Positions 1-8,649 of a DNA stretch of 64,000 nt are shown here, piece after piece. This DNA is from Oceanicola sp. 502str15 (GTDB lineage Bacteria > Pseudomonadota > Alphaproteobacteria > Rhodobacterales > Rhodobacteraceae): contig NZ_WYDQ01000001.1 in NCBI RefSeq assembly GCF_024105635.1, positions 2,046,001-2,110,000 on the forward strand. The letters run 5' to 3'. Every line of letters begins with the position of its first letter. Position 1 is the stretch's first letter. The notes under the pieces were generated by a model that saw nothing but the letters and a program-made list of their open reading frames with translations, did no database searches and had not been told where the DNA came from. Both the position numbers and the translations under genes were made by a program.

Positions 1-1791
1 ACGTCCTATTACTACATCATCGTCGGCCTCTTCATGCCGGTGGCCTTCCTCGCCAACCCGGCGCGCGAAGCCGACGGCAGCCGGGTGCGCTGGTATGACT
101 GGGCGCTCTCTGCCCTCGCCCTCGGCATCTGCCTCTACTTCGCCGCGCATACCGACGAGATCCTGAACCGCGGCTGGGAATATCAGGCGCCAACCCCCGT
201 CACCTTCATGGCCGGCGGGCTCGTGCTGCTCTCGCTCGAGGCGGTGCGCCGCTGCGCCGGGATGCCGCTGTTCATCATCTGCGCCATCTTCGCCGCCTTC
301 CCGCTCTACACCGGCTACCTGCCCGGCTTTCTCTGGGGCGTGCAGCTTTCCCTGCCCGAAACGGTGCTGAGCCACTCGCTGGGCGTCGAGAGCATCATCG
401 GCATCCCGATCCGGGTGATCGCAGACCTGCTGATCGGCTTCATCGTCTTCGGCGTCGCGCTCACCGTGTCGGGCGGCGGCGTGTTTTTCATGGATCTCGC
501 CTCTGCCCTGATGGGCCATGCCCGTGGCGGCCCGGCCAAGGTGGCGATCCTGTCCTCCGGCTTCTTCGGCTCGCTCTCCGGCAGCGTGATCTCCAACGTC
601 ATCTCGACCGGCGCAATGACCATTCCGACCATGAAGAAATGCGGCTACCCGGCCACCTACGCCGGCGCGGTGGAAAGCTGCGCCTCGACCGGTGGCGCGC
701 TGATGCCGCCCGTGATGGGCTCGGTTGCCTTCGTCATGGCCTCCTTCATGGGCGTGCCCTACGCCGACATCATGGTCGCCGCCGCGGTGCCCGCCCTGCT
801 CTTCTACCTCGTGCTACTGATCCAGACCGATTGCTACGCCGCCAAGAACGGCCTCAAGGGCCTGCCGCGCGACCAGTTGCCCAAGCTCTGGCGCGTGATG
901 CGCTCGGGCTGGGTCTTTCTCATCAGCCTCGTCGCCCTCGTGGTGCTGCTTCTGGCCACCAATGCCGAGGCAAAGGCCCCCTTCTACATCACCATCCTGC
1001 TGCTGATCACCGCGCTGATCCGCGCCCGCAAGGGCAACATGATGGAGCCGGTGCTGCGGCTCGTGATGGAGACCGGCACCACCATCGGCATGCTGGTGGG
1101 CGTGCTGGCGGGCGTCGGCATGGTCGTCGGCGCGCTGGCCATCACCGGGGTGGGCAACGCCTTCTCCCGCGAGCTGCTGCAATATGCGGGCGGCAACCCC
1201 TACCTTCTGCTGCTGTTCGGCGCGCTGACCTCCTTCATACTCGGCATGGGGATGACCGTTTCGGCCTGCTACATTTTCCTCGCCGTGGTGCTGGCCCCGG
1301 CCCTCGTGCAGGGCGGCTTCAGCCAGATGGCAAGCCACCTCTTCATCCTCTACTGGGCCATGCTCTCCTACATCACGCCCCCCGTGGCGATGGCGGCCGT
1401 CGCCGCCTCCTCCATCGCCAAGGCCCCGGCCATGCGCACCGGCGTCACCGCCATGCGGCTCGGCGCAATCCTCTTCGTGCTGCCCTTCCTCTTCGTGCTG
1501 AACCCCAGCCTGATCCTGCAGGGCGACTGGCCCGACATCCTCCGTTCGGTCTCGACCGCGATCCTGTCGATCCTGATGCTGGCAGCGGCCTCCGAGCGCT
1601 GGCTCTACCTGCTGAACCGCCGCGCCAAGGGCTGGGAGGCCCTGGTGATGCTTGCGGGCGGCATCTGCCTGCTCGTGCCCGAGCGTCTCAGCGATGTTGC
1701 AGGGCTGGCGGCATTGGCGCTGGTCTATGGCCTCGGCTACGCCACCCGCCCGCGCCAGACCAACCCCGAGCTGCCCGGAGGCGCCGAATGA
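1..1791 (+). CDS. TRAP transporter fused permease (4TM/12TM), 5'-truncated by window edge
   Basis: The frame is open from base 1 without a credible start, so the N-terminus lies upstream; 596 codons are visible. The protein is almost entirely hydrophobic, with many membrane segments, and carries the glycine/serine-rich signature GSLSGSVISNVISTG followed by a TGGALMPPVMG loop, typical of the DctM half of fused TRAP permeases. A late ILGMGMTVSACYIFLAVVLA segment and a YITPPVAMA motif agree. It should import a small organic acid with a periplasmic binding protein that would be encoded upstream. Its stop overlaps the next start (ATGA at 1788), so it heads the visible part of a catabolic operon. 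The substrate cannot be told from sequence. Confidence 0.9.
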   Translation, partial: TSYYYIIVGLFMPVAFLANPAREADGSRVRWYDWALSALALGICLYFAAHTDEILNRGWEYQAPTPVTFMAGGLVLLSLEAVRRCAGMPLFIICAIFAAFPLYTGYLPGFLWGVQLSLPETVLSHSLGVESIIGIPIRVIADLLIGFIVFGVALTVSGGGVFFMDLASALMGHARGGPAKVAILSSGFFGSLSGSVISNVISTGAMTIPTMKKCGYPATYAGAVESCASTGGALMPPVMGSVAFVMASFMGVPYADIMVAAAVPALLFYLVLLIQTDCYAAKNGLKGLPRDQLPKLWRVMRSGWVFLISLVALVVLLLATNAEAKAPFYITILLLITALIRARKGNMMEPVLRLVMETGTTIGMLVGVLAGVGMVVGALAITGVGNAFSRELLQYAGGNPYLLLLFGALTSFILGMGMTVSACYIFLAVVLAPALVQGGFSQMASHLFILYWAMLSYITPPVAMAAVAASSIAKAPAMRTGVTAMRLGAILFVLPFLFVLNPSLILQGDWPDILRSVSTAILSILMLAAASERWLYLLNRRAKGWEALVMLAGGICLLVPERLSDVAGLAALALVYGLGYATRPRQTNPELPGGAE

Positions 1792-2609
1792 CCGACTCCC
1801 GCCACATCACCCTGCCCGATGGCCTGCGCCTCAACACCCGCCTCGACGGCCCCGAAGGCGCCCCCTGCCTGGTCTTCTCCAACTCGGTGCTCACCGACCT
1901 CTCGATCTGGGATGCACAGGCCAAGGCCCTTTCCTCGGACTACCGGGTCATCCGCTACGACCAGCGCGGACATGGCGGCTCCGACGTGACCGAAGGCGCA
2001 ATGGACTTCACCGGCTACGGCGCCGACCTCGTCGCGCTGCTCGACGCGCTCGGCATTGCCCGCTGCACCTTCATCGGCCTCTCCATGGGCGTGCCCACCG
2101 GGCTTGCCGCCCATGCCGCGGCCCCCGATCGCTTCGAGCGCTTCGTGGTGGTCGACGGCGTGAGCCGCTCCGCCCCCGGGCGCGAGGCCTTCTGGGGCGA
2201 GCGGCGCGACACCGCCCGTGACGCGGGCATGGAGGAAATCGCCATCTCGACGGCACCGCGCTGGATGCCCGGCACCGCTGAAGACGGACCCGAGCTGGCC
2301 CGGCTGATCGAGATGGTCGCTGCAACCCCGGTCGAGGGCTTTGCCGCCGCGACCCATGCGCTGGCCAGCTACGACCATTCCGACGTGCTGCCCTCGCTGG
2401 CCCTGCCCTTCCTCGGCATCACCGGCGAGAAGGACGGCGCCATGCCCGAGGCCGTGCGCAAGCAGTTCGGCGCCGTGCCGGGCGCACAGTTCACCGACAT
2501 TCCCGGCGCCGGCCACCTGCCCAACTTTCAGAACCCCGATGCCTTCAATACCGCGCTTTCGGCCTTCCTCGCGGCCACCGCGCAAGACCTGACCAAGGAG
2601 ACCCGCTGA
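1788..2609 (+). CDS. alpha/beta hydrolase, 3-oxoadipate enol-lactonase-like
   Basis: A 273-residue single-domain alpha/beta hydrolase. The nucleophile elbow GLSMG places Ser99, the acid is Asp216 in GEKDGAMP and the base is His243 in GAGHLPN, so the triad is complete. The overall pattern (DQRGHGGSD, FIGLSMG, GITGEKDG) is that of PcaD-type enol-lactonases and related ester or lactone hydrolases. The ATG at 1788 overlaps the transporter stop (ATGA) and its own stop overlaps the CoA-transferase start (TGATG), so translation is probably coupled. No other beta-ketoadipate enzymes lie beside it, so the PcaD-like label is structural; the true substrate is probably a lactone or ester made from the imported acid. 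Confidence 0.82.
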   Translation: MTDSRHITLPDGLRLNTRLDGPEGAPCLVFSNSVLTDLSIWDAQAKALSSDYRVIRYDQRGHGGSDVTEGAMDFTGYGADLVALLDALGIARCTFIGLSMGVPTGLAAHAAAPDRFERFVVVDGVSRSAPGREAFWGERRDTARDAGMEEIAISTAPRWMPGTAEDGPELARLIEMVAATPVEGFAAATHALASYDHSDVLPSLALPFLGITGEKDGAMPEAVRKQFGAVPGAQFTDIPGAGHLPNFQNPDAFNTALSAFLAATAQDLTKETR

Positions 2610-3802
2610 TGCCCGGCCCACTTTCGCATGTTCGCGTGCTCGACCTCAGCCGGATCATGGCCGGCCCCTGGTGCGGCCAGATCCTCGCCGACCTCGGTGC
2701 CGACGTGATCAAGGTCGAGCGCCTCGGCGAAGGGGACGACACCCGCCGCTGGGGCCCGCCCTTCCTGAAGGATTCCGACGGCGAGGCAACCAAGGAGGCC
2801 GGCTATTACCTTTCGGTGAACCGTGGCAAGCGCTCGGTCGAGCTCGACCTGAAGAGCGAAGAGGGCCGCGCCGTGGTGAAGGCGCTCGCCGCCGAGAGCG
2901 ACATCCTGCTGGAAAACTTCAAGACCGGCACGCTCGACCGGATGGGCCTCGGCTACGAAGACCTCAAGGCGGTGAACCCCAAGCTCATCTACTGCTCCAT
3001 CACCGGCTTCGGCCTGACCGGCCCGATGGCCGGCGACGCGGCCTATGACTTCATGATCCAGGGTATGGGCGGGCTGATGAGCGTCACCGGCGGCCCCGAC
3101 GGCACCCCCGGCGGCGGCCCGCAGAAGGTGGGCGTGCCCATCGTCGACATCATGACCGGCATGTATGCCGCAATCGGGGTTCTGTCGGCGCTGACCAACC
3201 GCGACCAGACCGGCAAGGGCGACCATATCGACCTCGCCATGCTCGACGTTTCGGTGGCGATGCTCGCCAACCAGGCGATGAACTACCTCGTCTCGGGCAA
3301 CGAGCCTGTGCGGCGCGGCAACCGTCATCCCAACATCCAGCCGCAGAATGTCTATCCCGTGAAGGATGGCTACATCGTGCTGGCGGTGGGCAACGACGGG
3401 CAGTTCCGCAAGTTCGCCGAGGTGATCGGCCAGCCGGCCCTTGCCGACGATCCGAAGTTCTCCACCAACGCGGCGCGGGTGGAAAACCTCGAAGAGCTGG
3501 AGGGGCTGCTGATCGAGGCCCTGTCCACCGGCAGCATCGAGCATTGGGTCTCGAGCTTTGCCGCCGCCGGCGTGCCCTCAGGCCCGATCAACACCGTGGG
3601 CCGGGTCTTCGACGAGCCGCAGGTGCAGCACCGCGAGATGCTGCGCGACATTCCCCACCCCCTTTCCGGCAGCGTGAAGCAGGTCGTCAGCCCGCTCAAC
3701 TTCGCCAATGCCCCACTCGCCTTCGACCGCGCCCCGCCGCTGCTCGGAGAACATACCGAAGAGGTGCTGCAAGCCCTCGGACTAAAGGAGACGCAACAAT
3801 GA
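2609..3802 (+). CDS. CaiB/BaiF (class III) CoA-transferase
   Basis: A 397-residue class III CoA-transferase, which moves CoA between acyl donors and carboxylic acids through an aspartyl-CoA mixed anhydride. Visible family marks are the start VRVLDLSRIMAGPWCGQILADLGADVIKVE, shortened here to its key part DLSRIMAGPWCGQ, the VNRGKRSVELDLK strand and the likely catalytic Asp in the AYDFMIQGMGG loop. The length is normal for the family. The start overlaps the hydrolase stop (TGATG) and the stop overlaps the next ATG (ATGA), giving a tightly coupled operon. It probably activates the imported acid or an early intermediate as a CoA ester. A second family member lies at 33053. Confidence 0.92.
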   Translation: MPGPLSHVRVLDLSRIMAGPWCGQILADLGADVIKVERLGEGDDTRRWGPPFLKDSDGEATKEAGYYLSVNRGKRSVELDLKSEEGRAVVKALAAESDILLENFKTGTLDRMGLGYEDLKAVNPKLIYCSITGFGLTGPMAGDAAYDFMIQGMGGLMSVTGGPDGTPGGGPQKVGVPIVDIMTGMYAAIGVLSALTNRDQTGKGDHIDLAMLDVSVAMLANQAMNYLVSGNEPVRRGNRHPNIQPQNVYPVKDGYIVLAVGNDGQFRKFAEVIGQPALADDPKFSTNAARVENLEELEGLLIEALSTGSIEHWVSSFAAAGVPSGPINTVGRVFDEPQVQHREMLRDIPHPLSGSVKQVVSPLNFANAPLAFDRAPPLLGEHTEEVLQALGLKETQQ

Positions 3803-4428
3803 GCCAGCAGAGCCAGAGCGCCGCCAACGGGGGCCGCATCAGCTTCCCGGTGCCCGAAACCATGAACGAGGCCCAGCGCGAGGTCTACGAGCAGATCGTT
3901 TCCGGCCCGCGCCGCACCCTCGTCGGCCCGCTGCGCGCCGCGCTGCACAACCCGGTGCTGGCCGACCGCTGGCAGCGGCTGGGGCAGGTGCTGCGGTTCG
4001 AAACCTCGCTGCCGACCCACCTCAACGAGCTGGCCATCCTGGTGACCGCACGGCGTTGGAACAGCGAACTGGAATGGGCCATCCACGCCGGCGACGCCGA
4101 CCGCGCCGGGTTGGACCCGGCGATTGCCGAGGCCATCCGCACCTGCTCCGTGCCCGATTTCGGCACCGACGAGGTGGCCCGCGAGATCTACGACTACGCC
4201 TGCGAACTGGTGCAGCGTGGCGACGTGAGCGAGCCGACCTATGCCGCCATCGTGGCCCGCTGGGGCGAGGTCGGCGCGGTCGAGCTGACCGCCGTGATCG
4301 GCTACTATTCCATGGTCGCGATGACGTTGAACGTGCACCGTGTGCCCCTGCCCGAAGGCGTCAGCGCCGACCTTCCCCGCGAAGAGGGCAAGCTGGCCGA
4401 GATGCCCGGTTCGGGAGCAACGGCCTGA
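3799..4428 (+). CDS. carboxymuconolactone decarboxylase family protein
   Basis: A 209-residue all-helical protein of the CMD/AhpD fold. The stretch LPTHLNELAILVTARRWNSELEWAIHAGDADRAGL is the CMD signature region (key part ELEWAIHAG). The usual E-x2-C-x3-H of peroxidase-type members is here E-W-A-x-H without a cysteine, so an AhpD-like disulfide reductase role is unlikely. A decarboxylase or lactonizing role is possible but unproven. The ATG at 3799 follows a clear AAAGGAG ribosome site and overlaps the CoA-transferase stop; the stop overlaps the next gene. No pathway-specific function can be assigned. Confidence 0.8.
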   Translation: MSQQSQSAANGGRISFPVPETMNEAQREVYEQIVSGPRRTLVGPLRAALHNPVLADRWQRLGQVLRFETSLPTHLNELAILVTARRWNSELEWAIHAGDADRAGLDPAIAEAIRTCSVPDFGTDEVAREIYDYACELVQRGDVSEPTYAAIVARWGEVGAVELTAVIGYYSMVAMTLNVHRVPLPEGVSADLPREEGKLAEMPGSGATA

Positions 4429-5033
4429 TGTTCTACGATCCCCGCACCGAAGGCCACGGCCTGCCCCACAACCCGTGGCTTGCCATCATCGTGCCTCGCC
4501 CGATCGGCTGGATCTCGACCGCCGCCGCCGACGGCACGCCCAACCTCGCGCCATACAGCTGTTTCAACGCCATATCCTCGAACCCGCCCCATGTGATGTT
4601 CTCCTCGGATGACGCCAAGGACAGCAGCACCAACGCCGAGGCCACGGGCTATTTCTGCTGCAACCTCGCCACCTTCGAACTGCGCGAGCAGATGAACCAG
4701 AGCTCCGCCACCTATCCGCCCGAGGCCGACGAGTTCGCCGCCTCCGGCCTCACGGCGGTGCCCTGCGAGAACATCCCGGTGATGCGCGTGGCCGAAAGCC
4801 CCGTGGCGGTGGAGTGCAAGCTCTCCCAGATCATCACCCTGACCCCCTCCAGCGGGCTGCCCAACACCAACCGCATCGCCATCGGCGAGGTCGTGGGCAT
4901 CCATATCGACGAGCGCGTGCTGAAGGACGGGCTGGTGGACGTGGAAGAGCTGAAACCGCTGGGCCGCATGGGCTACCGCGAATACACGGTGCCGCCGCGC
5001 AGCTTCGAAATGCTGCGCCCGGTGCTGGACTGA
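4428..5033 (+). CDS. flavin reductase-like domain protein
   Basis: A 201-residue protein of the flavin reductase-like (FMN-binding split barrel) family. The N-terminal VPRPIGWISTAAADGTPNLAPYSCFNAIS segment, in short PRPIGWIST and NLAPYSCFN, is the classic flavin-binding region of this family. Members reduce FMN or supply reduced flavin to a monooxygenase, although many operon-borne members have unknown substrates. The start at 4428 overlaps the previous stop (TGATG). No partner two-component monooxygenase is encoded nearby within the window, so its electron acceptor is unclear. A nitronate monooxygenase sits at 17010 but in a different operon. Confidence 0.82.
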   Translation: MFYDPRTEGHGLPHNPWLAIIVPRPIGWISTAAADGTPNLAPYSCFNAISSNPPHVMFSSDDAKDSSTNAEATGYFCCNLATFELREQMNQSSATYPPEADEFAASGLTAVPCENIPVMRVAESPVAVECKLSQIITLTPSSGLPNTNRIAIGEVVGIHIDERVLKDGLVDVEELKPLGRMGYREYTVPPRSFEMLRPVLD

Positions 5034-5052
5034 CGACAGGAGAGACACGCCG

Positions 5053-5820
5053 ATGAGCGACCATGAGACCCTCACCCTCGACGTGGCCGATTTCGTTGCC
5101 ACCGTCACCATCAACCGCCCGCCGGTAAACGCCCAGAACAACCGCTTCCGCGAAGAGATCGCCGAGGTGATCGACGCGCTGGGAGACCGGAGCGACGTGC
5201 GCGCCATCGTGCTCACCGGCGAGGGCAAGGCCTTCTCCGCCGGGGCCGACCTGTCGGAGCGCCCGACGCAGGACCCCGGCCACTACACCGCCCACAACCG
5301 CCGTGTGCGGGCCAGCTTCGACTGCCTGCTCGAATGCCCCAAGCCGATCATCGCCGCCGTGAACGGCGCGGCCATCGGCGCCGGCTGCGTCACCGCGCTC
5401 TGCTGCGACATCATCGTGACCTCTGAGAAGGGCTTTCTGCAGATGACCGAGGTGATGGTCGGCCTCGCCGGCGGGGTGGCCCATGTGCGCCGTCACTTCG
5501 GCGAAAGCGACGCGCGGATGATGATCTACACCGCCCGCCGGGTCTATGGCCCCGAGCTCCTGCGGATGAACGTGGCCTCAAGCTGCGTTGCGCCCGAAGA
5601 GCTGCTGCCCACCGCACAGGCCCTGGCTGCCGATATCGCCAAGGCCAGCCCCTCGGCGGTGCGCGCCGCCAAGAAGTCGTTCCAGATGACCGAAGGCGTG
5701 TCGATCTACGAGGGCTACCGCTTCGAGCAGGGCCAGACCAAGGCGCTCTCCACCTCCGAAGACACCGCCGAAGCCATGGCGGCATTCCGCGAAAAGCGCG
5801 CGCCGGTGTTCAAAGGGTGA
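5053..5820 (+). CDS. enoyl-CoA hydratase/isomerase family protein
   Basis: A 255-residue crotonase-fold enzyme. AFSAGADLSERPT provides the oxyanion-hole strand and AAVNGAAIGAGCVTAL the second one. The position of the catalytic glutamates is less standard: the usual glycine-rich P-x2-G loop reads MVGLAGGVAHVRRHFG, so hydratase activity should not be assumed and an isomerase, hydrolase or lyase is possible. The start at 5053 has an AGGAGAG ribosome site eight bases upstream and the gene follows the flavin reductase by 19 bases. It ends the rightward operon just before a large inverted repeat. Confidence 0.85.
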   Translation: MSDHETLTLDVADFVATVTINRPPVNAQNNRFREEIAEVIDALGDRSDVRAIVLTGEGKAFSAGADLSERPTQDPGHYTAHNRRVRASFDCLLECPKPIIAAVNGAAIGAGCVTALCCDIIVTSEKGFLQMTEVMVGLAGGVAHVRRHFGESDARMMIYTARRVYGPELLRMNVASSCVAPEELLPTAQALAADIAKASPSAVRAAKKSFQMTEGVSIYEGYRFEQGQTKALSTSEDTAEAMAAFREKRAPVFKG

Positions 5821-5838
5821 ATCGGGGGAATTGCGGTC

Positions 5839-5921
5839 GTCATCCTCGGGCTTGACCCGAGGATCTCCCGACAGGGGCGCGACGGATCGCCAGAGATCCT
5901 CGGGTCGAGCCCGAGGATGAC
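5839..5921. repeat. nested inverted repeat (REP-like), likely bidirectional terminator
   Basis: Two 29-base arms (5839-5867 and 5893-5921) are reverse complements with a single mismatch, separated by 25 bases. Each arm is itself a palindrome built on CCTCGGGC...GCCCGAGG, so several alternative hairpins can form. It lies between convergent genes, 18 bases after the hydratase stop and 15 bases before the gntR stop, which suits transcription termination from both sides. The arms resemble a CCTCGGG/CCCGAGG element I know to be common between genes in alphaproteobacteria. Confidence 0.8.
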
Positions 5922-5936
5922 TGCCGCCCACCCGCC

Positions 5937-6689
5937 CTAGCGCAGCTTGACCTCGATCTTCATCATGTCGCCGCGGTAGATGCCGTTGGCCATCAGGATG
6001 ACATCGCCCTCCTGGTTCACCGCCATCCGGCGCACCTTGGCCACCGGATCCCCGATCGAGATGTTCAGCTCGGTGGAGGTCTCGAGGTCGGCCGAGCCGA
6101 TCGTGACCACCTGGTTGGCATCCGTCACCGTCTGCCCGGGCAGGTCGCTCACCAGCCGCATCGCGGTGACGGCGGTATAGGCCTCTTCCGGGATCAGCGG
6201 GCAGATCCTTTCGTCCACGTAGACATCCGCCAGAAGAAACGGCGAACCATCCCGGCTGTGGCGGCGCTTCAGATGCCGGTAGGCCGGGGCCGGCGTGCCG
6301 ATGTAATCCTCCCCGCGCGGCAGCGGCACCTTGCGCTCGTCGCCGAGAATTTCGATCACCGCATTGTCGCGGGCGATCAGCAGGCCGGACCAGTCGGTCT
6401 TCACCTCGCACCACAGATCCCGCCGCGGACGCTCGAGCACGAAAGTGCCCTTGGCCCGGTAGCGCACGATCAGCCCTTCCTTCTCGAGGATGTCGAGCGA
6501 CTGGCGAATGGTCATCGTCGCCACCCCGCAGAGGTCGGCAAGTTCCTTCACCGTGGGGATCTTCGCCCCCACTTCCCACTCGCCATTCTCGATGCGCTGC
6601 CGAAACAGGCTGGCCAGTTGGATGTAGCGCGCCACATTGCTCTTCTGCAGAGCCTTGACGGTCGCGTTCTCTGGTTTGGTCACTTGCAT
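5937..6689 (-). CDS. GntR family regulator with UTRA effector domain (copy 1)
   Basis: A 250-residue GntR/HutC-type regulator: winged helix-turn-helix near residues 20-85 (SLFRQRIENGEWEVGAKIPT, ELADLCGVATMTIRQSLDIL) followed by a UTRA ligand domain. The ATG at 6689 is chosen because an AGGGTG ribosome site precedes it; an upstream in-frame ATG at 6743 would translate through a strong dyad. The regulator is a clear paralogue of the one at 11646 (shared ILEKEGLI-RxRAKGTFV, DLWC and LVSDLPG segments). The perfect 10-bp dyad at 6705 sits just before the start, which suggests autoregulation. The last gene of the leftward block, it probably senses the pathway substrate or a CoA intermediate. Confidence 0.9.
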   Translation of the reverse strand: MQVTKPENATVKALQKSNVARYIQLASLFRQRIENGEWEVGAKIPTVKELADLCGVATMTIRQSLDILEKEGLIVRYRAKGTFVLERPRRDLWCEVKTDWSGLLIARDNAVIEILGDERKVPLPRGEDYIGTPAPAYRHLKRRHSRDGSPFLLADVYVDERICPLIPEEAYTAVTAMRLVSDLPGQTVTDANQVVTIGSADLETSTELNISIGDPVAKVRRMAVNQEGDVILMANGIYRGDMMKIEVKLR

Positions 6690-6704
6690 ATCACACCCTG
6701 GCCT

Positions 6705-6729
6705 GCCGTTACGCGCAAAGCGTAACGGC
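6705..6729. promoter_or_regulatory. perfect 10-bp inverted repeat before gntR copy 1 (candidate operator)
   Basis: GCCGTTACGC (6705-6714) and GCGTAACGGC (6720-6729) are exact reverse complements around the 5-base spacer GCAAA. The dyad begins 16 bases upstream of the gntR ATG. The size and symmetry fit a dimeric winged-helix regulator, and the position would block transcription or translation of the gene, so autoregulation is likely. An alternative is an RNA hairpin in the leader. Confidence 0.55.
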
Positions 6730-6751
6730 GAGTGATAGCGCAATCAATCAG

Positions 6752-6766
6752 AAAACCTAGTCTTTT
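6752..6766. promoter_or_regulatory. imperfect CTAG-centred dyad, possible GntR site
   Basis: AAAACCTAGTCTTTT overlaps the region just before the glutathione transferase stop codon and lies upstream of gntR copy 1. On the minus strand it contains AAAAGACTA, the half-site seen in the dyads at 10806 and 16630. The symmetry is weak, so support comes mainly from that shared half-site. Confidence 0.25.
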
Positions 6767-6769
6767 ATC

Positions 6770-7432
6770 TTATGCTCGAAACGAGAGCTGTCCCCGTGTC
6801 AGCGCGCCGGAATCGCTGCCCTGGTCGTCTTCCACCGCCGTCGCCGCGACCGACGGGCGCTCGGCCAGCCGGGCCGCGAGGGCCGCCAGCTGCGGAAAGT
6901 GGTCGCGCCAGCCGCAATCCGGCCAGCGGAAATCCATCTGCCCCAGCGCGGCCACCAAGGCCACGTGCCCGATGCCGAAGGGCATCCGCTCCATCTCCGG
7001 TGCTTCCGCCTCCAGCCGCGCCATGGCGGCCCTGACCTTCACGCGCCAGCCGTCGACAACAGCCTGCCAGGGTCCGGTCTCGCGGTTCAGTTCGGTGCGC
7101 CAGATCAGCAGCACGTCAGTCATCCCGTCAGCCAGCGCCTGCCAGTTGAGATGCGCAACCCGCGCACTGGCTTCCACCGGATAAAGCCCGGTGCCCGCCC
7201 GCAGGTCGAGGTATTCGCAGATCACCCGGCTGTCGATGAGCCGGCGGCCATCCTCCGTGACCAGCGCCGGGATCTTGCCCAGCGGATTGTCCGCCAGCAC
7301 CGCCTCGGGCGTGGGCATCTGCACCGCCACCACGTTGCGGCTGAGGTCGACCTCATCGACGAGGCCGGTCTCGTGCAGAACGATCATCACCTTGCGCACG
7401 AAGGGCGAGCGGGGGGACCAATGCAGTTTCAT
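6770..7432 (-). CDS. glutathione S-transferase family protein
   Basis: A 220-residue GST-fold protein. The N-terminal thioredoxin-like domain starts MKLHWSPRSPFVRKVM and contains the glutathione-binding NPLGKIPALV and DSRVICEYLD motifs; an all-helical C-terminal domain follows. The start at 7432 has a GGAGAAG ribosome site five bases upstream. An ATG at 7447 overlapping the thiolase stop (ATGA) is the alternative and would add five residues. The Ser of SPRSPF is the likely glutathione-activating residue. In this CoA-catabolic operon it could detoxify an electrophilic intermediate or act as an isomerase; the substrate is unknown. Confidence 0.85.
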   Translation of the reverse strand: MKLHWSPRSPFVRKVMIVLHETGLVDEVDLSRNVVAVQMPTPEAVLADNPLGKIPALVTEDGRRLIDSRVICEYLDLRAGTGLYPVEASARVAHLNWQALADGMTDVLLIWRTELNRETGPWQAVVDGWRVKVRAAMARLEAEAPEMERMPFGIGHVALVAALGQMDFRWPDCGWRDHFPQLAALAARLAERPSVAATAVEDDQGSDSGALTRGQLSFRA

Positions 7433-7443
7433 GGGCTTCTCCA

Positions 7444-8646
7444 TCATACGGCCTCCAGCGAAATGGCAATCCCCTGCCCCACGCCGATGCACATGGTCGC
7501 CAGCGCACGCCTGCCAGCGCCCCGTGCCAGCGCACGCGCCGCCGTGCCGGTGATCCGCGCGCCGGACATGCCAAGCGGGTGGCCGAGCGCGATGGCCCCG
7601 CCGTTGGGGTTGATGTGATCGGCGTCATCGGGAAGGCCGAGGCGGCGCAGCACCGCGAGGGCTTGGCTGGCGAAGGCCTCGTTGAGCTCGGCAACATCGA
7701 AATCGACCGGTTTCAGCCCGAGCCGGGCGCAAAGCTTCTCGGTCGCCGGCGCCGGGCCAAGGCCCATCACGCGCGGGGCAACGCCCGCCGTCGCGCCGCC
7801 GGTGATGCGTGCGAGCGGTGTCAGCCCGTGGCGCGCGATGCCCGCCTCCGTGGCCAGGATCAGCGCCGCCGCACCGTCATTCACCCCCGAGGCATTGCCC
7901 GCCGTCACAGAGCCGCCCGCCCGGAACGGCGCCTTGAGCGCGGCCAGTTTCTCCAGCGAGGTCGCACGCGGGTGCTCATCGGTGTCGAACACCAGAGCGT
8001 CGCCCTTGCGCTGCGGAATCTCGACCGGAATGATCTCTTCCGCCAGCACGCCGGAAGCAATTGCCGCCGCCGCCCGCTCCTGCGAGCGCAGCGCGAAGGC
8101 ATCCTGATCCTCCCGGGAAATGTCGAAATCCTCCGCCACGTTCTCTGCCGTCTCGGGCATGGAGTCGGTGCCATACATCGCCTGCATCTTCTTGTTGATG
8201 AAGCGCCAGCCGATGGTGGTGTCTTCCACGCTGTTTGCCCGGCTGAAGGGCGAGGTTGCCTTGGGCATCACGAAGGGCGCGCGGCTCATGCTCTCGACGC
8301 CACCTGCAACGGCAAGGTCGCCCTCGCCCACCGCCAGCCTGCGCCAGGCCGCGAGCACCGCATCCATGCCCGAGCCGCAGAGCCGGTTCATCGTGGTGCC
8401 CGAGACCGTCTCGGGAAGCCCTGCCAGGAGCAAGGCCATGCGGGCGACCGAGCGGTTGTCCTCGCCCGCCTGGTTGGCGCAGCCGTAGATCACGTCAACC
8501 ACGGCCTCCCAGTCGAGTCCCTCGTGCCGCGCCATGAGCGCCTTCAGCGGCAGCGCGCCAAGATCATCGGCCCGCACCGAGGAAAGGCTCCCGCCGTAAC
8601 GGCCGATCGGGGTGCGGACATAGTCGCAGATGTAGACGTTTTCCAA
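7444..8646 (-). CDS. thiolase, 3-oxoadipyl-CoA thiolase-like (PcaF/PaaJ type)
   Basis: A 400-residue thiolase that cleaves a 3-oxoacyl-CoA with CoA. The nucleophile is Cys90 ([10 protein letters not shown]), with His356 in ALGHPLG and the second Cys386 in MCIGVGQG. The N-terminal segment [20 protein letters not shown] strongly resembles 3-oxoadipyl-CoA thiolases, where GRYGG and VRADDL are characteristic. It follows the FadB-like gene by three bases and overlaps the GST start region. The likely job is the last cleavage step on a dicarboxylic or aromatic-derived acyl-CoA, yielding acetyl-CoA and succinyl-CoA. I withhold the pcaF symbol because the rest of that pathway is absent. Confidence 0.9.
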   Translation of the reverse strand: MENVYICDYVRTPIGRYGGSLSSVRADDLGALPLKALMARHEGLDWEAVVDVIYGCANQAGEDNRSVARMALLLAGLPETVSGTTMNRLCGSGMDAVLAAWRRLAVGEGDLAVAGGVESMSRAPFVMPKATSPFSRANSVEDTTIGWRFINKKMQAMYGTDSMPETAENVAEDFDISREDQDAFALRSQERAAAAIASGVLAEEIIPVEIPQRKGDALVFDTDEHPRATSLEKLAALKAPFRAGGSVTAGNASGVNDGAAALILATEAGIARHGLTPLARITGGATAGVAPRVMGLGPAPATEKLCARLGLKPVDFDVAELNEAFASQALAVLRRLGLPDDADHINPNGGAIALGHPLGMSGARITGTAARALARGAGRRALATMCIGVGQGIAISLEAV

Positions 8647-8649
8647 AGC

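Noticed and set aside
1788..8646. A beta-ketoadipate (pca) pathway, because of PcaD-like, CMD-like and PcaF-like proteins
   Set aside because: The genes lie in different, facing operons and no ring-cleavage dioxygenase, cycloisomerase or PcaIJ transferase is present, so the resemblance is only to enzyme families.
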